Below, in pieces: positions 60,314-64,000 of a stretch of 64,000 bases of DNA; the stretch's first letter is position 1; every line of letters starts with the position of its first letter. A program made the translations under genes and the position numbers. Source of the stretch: Planctomycetota bacterium (GTDB taxonomy: Bacteria > Planctomycetota > JAPUJT01); contig JAPUJT010000049.1 in the NCBI GenBank assembly GCA_027296055.1, positions 113,244-177,243 of the forward strand. The letters are read 5' to 3'. Under the pieces are notes generated by a model. It saw only the letters and a list, made by a program, of their open reading frames with translations, was not told where the DNA came from and searched no databases.

Positions 60314-61218
60314 TGCCGCAGGATTTCGCCGACTTCTTCAAGCTCCTCTTCTCCACGGTCATCCTCCGTCCGTATGTCTTCATCTTCCTGGCCATCTACC
60401 TGGTCGCGGCGTTCCTCCACCTCGGGTGGAGGAGGACGGTGCTCTTCACGGTCGTCGGGTATCTGATCGCCTGGACGGCGGAGTTCTCATCGATTCACAA
60501 CGGGATTCCGTTCGGGCTTTACAATTACATCTCGGAGCCGACGATCGACAAGGAGCTGTGGGTCTTCGGCGTCCCGTTCATGGACTCCCTCTCCTTCGTT
60601 TTCCTCGCCTACGCCTCCTACAGCGTGGCCCTTCTCGCCTCGACCCCCATTGCGGTGCGAGAGCGGGGTGTCTACCTGGCCGAGACGCATCGGATTCGCC
60701 GTTCATGGCGCGTGTGGATCCTCACCGCGGTCTTTTTCGCCTTCATCGACGTCGTGATCGATCCCGTTGCTTACCACGGGGACCGGTGGTTTCTCGGAAA
60801 GATCTATAGCTATCCAGAGCCTGGAATTTACTTTCACATACCGCTGACGAACTTTCTGGGCTGGTTCGTGGTGGGGATCCTGATTTTGAAGATCTTTCAC
60901 CTCGCGGAGCGCGGGCTACAGGCAGCGGGGCTGATGCCCGTATTGTCTCCCAGATACATCTCCTGGAGGGTCTACCTCGCGCCGCTCCTCTACTTGGGAG
61001 TCCTCGTATTCAATCTGGGTGTGACCTTCTGGCTGGGTGGCCACTCCGAGGGAGAGGAGCGCCAGGAGTTCCTCCTGATGGGGATCGTCGGGACGTTCAT
61101 ATTCATTCCTGTCCTCGTTCTTCTCATCGCTGGTCTGTTCGATCCATCCCGGCGCGCAACCCCCCACGATATCGAAGAGCACATCCAGGACTTCCCCGAC
61201 TCCTCCCTGAGCCACTAG
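60313..61218 (+). CDS. Carotenoid-biosynthesis (CruF/DUF422)-like membrane protein
   Basis: The start is ATG 60313 (TGATG overlap with hpnA); the track begins upstream inside hpnA. 301 residues with about seven hydrophobic segments. The blocks TAEFSSIHNGIPFGLYNYI, DVVIDPVAYHGDRWFLGKIYSYPEPGIYFHIPLTNFLGWFVVG match the DUF422/CruF family. CruF hydrates carotenoid C1'-C2' bonds; with a hopanoid epimerase as partner, action on another isoprenoid is an alternative. Confidence 0.82.
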   Translation: MPQDFADFFKLLFSTVILRPYVFIFLAIYLVAAFLHLGWRRTVLFTVVGYLIAWTAEFSSIHNGIPFGLYNYISEPTIDKELWVFGVPFMDSLSFVFLAYASYSVALLASTPIAVRERGVYLAETHRIRRSWRVWILTAVFFAFIDVVIDPVAYHGDRWFLGKIYSYPEPGIYFHIPLTNFLGWFVVGILILKIFHLAERGLQAAGLMPVLSPRYISWRVYLAPLLYLGVLVFNLGVTFWLGGHSEGEERQEFLLMGIVGTFIFIPVLVLLIAGLFDPSRRATPHDIEEHIQDFPDSSLSH

Positions 61219-61272
61219 CTTCCGAGTTTGGTGCGCGTCACGAAACTCCGAGTGTCGGAGGGGTGGGCTAGA

Positions 61273-62418
61273 ATGAGATACAACATGGAACAGGAAAGCA
61301 GGGCTTCCGTATTACTAGACGCCAGGAGGCTGAGCGTCGAGATCCGGCGTCTCTTCATCGAAGATGAAGAGATCTATCGCGCCCTCTCTCAGCTTCCGGA
61401 AGAATCTCTCCCCGACCGGGTCCGTCGCGCGCTCAAGGTGGGCCTGATCGCCTTGAGAGATGCCGAGACGGTCTCCAAAGTCGACTACGTCGAAAGCTCC
61501 TTCCAGGACATGCGTCGTGAGATGGAATCCAGCCTCGAGCGGCACCTCGGCGAGGAGGGTTCCTTGATCATCCGGCACTTGAACCCGAGTGACGAGGAAT
61601 CGATTCTCGGGAGGTTCCGGAAGCGGATCGAAGACCTCATCGACGCGAATCGGGACGGGAGCCCGTTCGCCGACATCAAGAAGACCCTTCAGGGAGAATT
61701 CAAGGAACTTCACGCAAAGCTGGAGTCGCGCCGCGCCGTGAAGGAGGAGCGGGAGAAGGGGACCCAGAAGGGCCTCGATTTCGAGGGGTTCGTCTACGAG
61801 ACCCTCCTGGGTCTGGCGGGTCCTCTCGACGATCGGGTGGAACCGATCGGGACGAGGCCAGGGCCACTGGGAGATGTGGGCGATGTCCTCATCACGCTCA
61901 ACCCGGCGCATACGGGTGGACGCGAGGTGCGCGTGGTCGTCGAGGTAAAGAACCGGGGCATCTCGCTTCGGGGAAAAAACTCGATCTTCGAGGAGGTGGA
62001 GAGGGCTCGAGAAAATCGTGGGGCCCACTACTCGATGATCGTGGTCCGCGCCAAGGAGGCCCCGACGGAGATCGGCGCCCTGCGGATCGATCCCAAGGGG
62101 GCCATCATCTGCACCATCGAGGAGGATGGAGACCACCTGGCTCTGGAAGTGGCCTACAAGCTTGCCCGCGCCGAGGCGATTCGTATCTCCTCGGAGGGCG
62201 AGGGGCAGTTCGACCCCCAGCAGATTATCGCCGCCCTGGAGAAAGTCCGTTCCAAGCTCGAGATGATCAAAGGAATGAAATCCAGTCTCAGTGGGGCGGA
62301 GAGGAGCCTCCGACAGGTCAAAGATGATCTCGATCTGTTCCGAGACGGGGTCCGTGAGATCCTGGATCGGGTCACCGCTTCGTCCCTGGCCTCCCATCCG
62401 GCCCATCCCGCCGCCTGA
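61273..62418 (+). CDS. Coiled-coil protein with PD-(D/E)XK nuclease-like core
   Basis: The start is the ATG at 61273 with GGAGGGG upstream; 381 residues. An N-terminal helical, charged region (~1-160) leads to a core with FEGFVYETL (Glu), GDVGDVLITL (Asp) and REVRVVVEVKNRGISL (ExK), the PD-(D/E)XK layout, at ~166-230. The helix NSIFEEVERARENRGAHYSMIVV follows, and the C-terminus is coiled-coil (ALEKVRSKLEMIKGMK). The intact ExK suggests nuclease activity, possibly DNA repair or defence; it stands without a methyltransferase or helicase partner. Substrate unknown. Confidence 0.75.
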   Translation: MRYNMEQESRASVLLDARRLSVEIRRLFIEDEEIYRALSQLPEESLPDRVRRALKVGLIALRDAETVSKVDYVESSFQDMRREMESSLERHLGEEGSLIIRHLNPSDEESILGRFRKRIEDLIDANRDGSPFADIKKTLQGEFKELHAKLESRRAVKEEREKGTQKGLDFEGFVYETLLGLAGPLDDRVEPIGTRPGPLGDVGDVLITLNPAHTGGREVRVVVEVKNRGISLRGKNSIFEEVERARENRGAHYSMIVVRAKEAPTEIGALRIDPKGAIICTIEEDGDHLALEVAYKLARAEAIRISSEGEGQFDPQQIIAALEKVRSKLEMIKGMKSSLSGAERSLRQVKDDLDLFRDGVREILDRVTASSLASHPAHPAA

Positions 62419-62512
62419 CCCGGCCTTCCGCTCCGTTGCAGGAGCCCCTCCCTGTCCCGTAAGATGGGGCCACCAATCTTGATTCACCCTGACTCGAGCC
62501 CAGGAGGATGCC

Positions 62513-63664
62513 GTGAACGCGAACCGCCTTCTCATCAGCGTCTTGTTTGCGACCGTTCTATGTTCAGGAGATGGAATCGTTGCTCAGGATGCGCCGGACA
62601 CGATTGATCCCGATGAGATTCTCGCCACGGCGAGGTTCCTCGCCTCGGACGAGCTGGCCGGGAGGAACTTCGGATCTCCGGAAGGGAGGATCGCGGCGGT
62701 CTACATCGCGAGCCGGTTCGAGGCCTTGGGGCTCGTGCCGGCGGGTGACGAGGAGAGTTATTTCCAGTCGGTGAAGAAGGGGCAGAACGTCATCGCAAAG
62801 TTGCCAGGGAGCGGCGACCCGGAGCGGTCCGGAGAGGTGATCGTCGTTGGAGCGCACATGGATCACCTTGGCGTGGGAGAAAACGGCGTCTGGAACGGCG
62901 CCGACGACAACGCTTCTGGCGTTGCGGTGCTCATCGCCGTCGCAGAAGCCCTCTCCCGCGGCCCGCGTCCTGCCCGTACCGTGATATTCGCCACTTTCGA
63001 TGGGGAGGAGAAGGGGCTGATCGGGTCACGACATTACTGCGAGAAGCCTCCCGTTGCCCTGGAGAAGACGGTGTTGATGATCAACCTCGACATGGTGGGA
63101 AGGGACTTCATGGACTTCTTTCCGATCTTCCTCTTCGCCGTGGGATCGGAGAGCTCCCCCGCTGTCCGGGAAGTCCTCGAGGCCAAGAACAAGGAAGGCC
63201 CCGGATTCCGACTCCTGGAGTTCACCGCCGCGCTCCTCGGTCAGTTCTGGGCATCTTCCGATCACCTGCCGTTCTGGGAGGCGAAGGTCCCCTTCCTCTT
63301 CCTCTCCACCGGCATGCACAAGGAATACCACAAGCCGGAGGATGACACGGATCTCCTCAAGCCCAAGAAGATGGCCAGGATTGCGGGCATGGTCACCGAG
63401 ATCGTCCGGACGATAGCATCGGCCGAGGATCGGCCGATGTATCAAGAACTCGATCAGGTGATAACGAAGGAGGACCGCGCAGGGATCGAGGCGATCCTGG
63501 GACCGGCGATCAAGCTCGGTCCGATGATGGGACTGCAGCCGGACGCGCTCGAGAGGCTTGGAAAGATCGAGAGCCGCGTCAAGGATGACGAACACGAGTG
63601 GTCGGAGGCGGAGGTCAACGATCTATGCAAGGAGCTTCGAGCCCTCCTGACGCGAATGCGCTGA
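62513..63664 (+). CDS. Exported M28-family zinc aminopeptidase-like protein
   Basis: 383 residues with GTG start and AGGAGG upstream. A signal peptide (LLISVLFATVLCSGDGIVAQ) is followed by the M28 core: GAHMDHLG (His-Asp), NGADDNASGVAVL (Asp), FATFDGEEKGLIGSRHY (Glu-Glu), INLDMVGRD (Asp) and KEYHKPEDDTDLL (His). All ligands for two zinc ions are present. It likely trims peptides in the periplasm or outside. The C-terminal ~70 residues are an extra helical part. Confidence 0.9.
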   Translation: MNANRLLISVLFATVLCSGDGIVAQDAPDTIDPDEILATARFLASDELAGRNFGSPEGRIAAVYIASRFEALGLVPAGDEESYFQSVKKGQNVIAKLPGSGDPERSGEVIVVGAHMDHLGVGENGVWNGADDNASGVAVLIAVAEALSRGPRPARTVIFATFDGEEKGLIGSRHYCEKPPVALEKTVLMINLDMVGRDFMDFFPIFLFAVGSESSPAVREVLEAKNKEGPGFRLLEFTAALLGQFWASSDHLPFWEAKVPFLFLSTGMHKEYHKPEDDTDLLKPKKMARIAGMVTEIVRTIASAEDRPMYQELDQVITKEDRAGIEAILGPAIKLGPMMGLQPDALERLGKIESRVKDDEHEWSEAEVNDLCKELRALLTRMR

Positions 63665-63670
63665 CGGCCC

Positions 63671-64000
63671 TCAAAGCTCCAACCATCGACCCCTCCCTCC
63701 CCGGAGGATCTCCGGCGCATGCCTTTCCAGCAGGAACAGGTACTGATTGTGCGATTCGTAGAGGGAACGGTGAGGGAAGGAATAGGCCGAGATATCCTTC
63801 TTCTGAGCCAGAGCGGTGAGCGCGGGTGAGAGCGCTGGGCCCTTCGCCTTCTCGACGAGGCGCTGGGCCAGCATTTGCATCGCATCGGCTGAACGGGCCA
63901 CTTTGATCCCGTCGAGTCGGAATCTTCCCTGCCAGAACCGAAATCGGAGCTTCGAATCCGTGTGGTAGAGGTCGATGACGACCTCGTTCCGGTGAACCGT
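63671..64000 (-). CDS. Partial unknown protein truncated by right window edge
   Basis: The frame is open to the right edge; the GTG start of the tracked ORF (63901) is not convincing because codons upstream continue in frame (NEVVIDLYHTDSKLRFRFWQGRFRLDGIKVARSADAMQMLAQRL). About 109 C-terminal residues are visible. No family recognised. It ends 6 bp from the convergent M28 gene. Confidence 0.55.
   Translation of the reverse strand, partial: TVHRNEVVIDLYHTDSKLRFRFWQGRFRLDGIKVARSADAMQMLAQRLVEKAKGPALSPALTALAQKKDISAYSFPHRSLYESHNQYLFLLERHAPEILRGGRGRWLEL

Noticed and set aside
1-64000. CRISPR arrays, tRNA or rRNA genes, insertion sequences
   Set aside because: No evenly spaced short repeats, no cloverleaf-like or TTCGANTC-type intergenic sequence and no transposase-like protein were seen.

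Overview
The window is about 64 kb of GC-rich (roughly 60-65%), gene-dense bacterial chromosome. It encodes many lipoproteins and secreted beta-propellers, an ABC-exported surface-glycan cluster, a squalene-hopene-type cyclase, a hopanoid-associated epimerase and a PAAR protein, so the host is a diderm bacterium. LexA boxes are of the CGAAC-N4-GTTCG type. One very large Ser/Thr kinase carries MshEN-like, zinc-ribbon and SUMF1-like parts. This mixture resembles Planctomycetota, Acidobacteriota, Myxococcota or a candidate phylum, but the sequence alone does not decide. I saw no tRNA, rRNA, CRISPR array, transposase or phage gene.

Layout. (1) 1-7 kb: secreted propeller proteins (a partial regulator-propeller protein, a small lipoprotein, a large NHL-repeat lipoprotein) with copies of a short GGGGAC-type repeat. 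(2) 7-24.4 kb: a surface polysaccharide cluster. The minus arm reads methyltransferase, 2078-aa methyltransferase/GT2x4/GT4 fusion, GT4, methyltransferase, GT4, GT4, GT39-like membrane protein, mostly with 4-bp overlaps. The plus arm reads GT4-like, ABC permease (Wzm type), ABC ATPase (Wzt type). A zinc-ribbon methyltransferase converges on the ATPase gene. (3) 24.4-39 kb: a hotdog thioesterase, an IPT/YVTN lipoprotein, a zinc-ribbon membrane protein, an exported SQGFWRNH-domain protein, a Rieske-fusion/terpenoid-toroid gene pair, and two large paralogous lipoproteins with FN3 domains and seven delta-60 repeats. (4) 39-41.4 kb: a lexA - small ORF - dinB SOS operon with two LexA boxes. (5) 41.4-53.1 kb: an orphan PAAR gene divergent from a 1334-aa membrane Ser/Thr kinase; a repeat-rich lipoprotein; an operon of PPC-domain protein, periplasmic-binding-like protein and TPR lipoprotein leading to a squalene-hopene cyclase; a methyltransferase; a family-4 uracil-DNA glycosylase. 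(6) 53.1-64 kb: a zinc-finger miniprotein, an HtrA-like protease, an autoregulated GbsR-DCC-membrane-YndJ-SDR operon, an AEC transporter, HpnA with a CruF-like membrane protein, a PD-(D/E)XK-like coiled-coil protein, an M28 peptidase and a partial gene at the right edge.

Main signals worth a second look: a dispersed GGGGACA(N)CAC / CTTAATT repeat family sitting at gene boundaries, in three cases contributing codons to a neighbouring gene; the giant glycosyltransferase whose first GT2 pair has lost catalytic residues; a GbsR promoter whose perfect palindrome coincides with the -10 box and recurs imperfectly at the next gene; and the kinase with a 14-residue threonine-containing repeat array. 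Start sites were revised from the ORF track wherever an RBS or a 4-bp overlap supported it.
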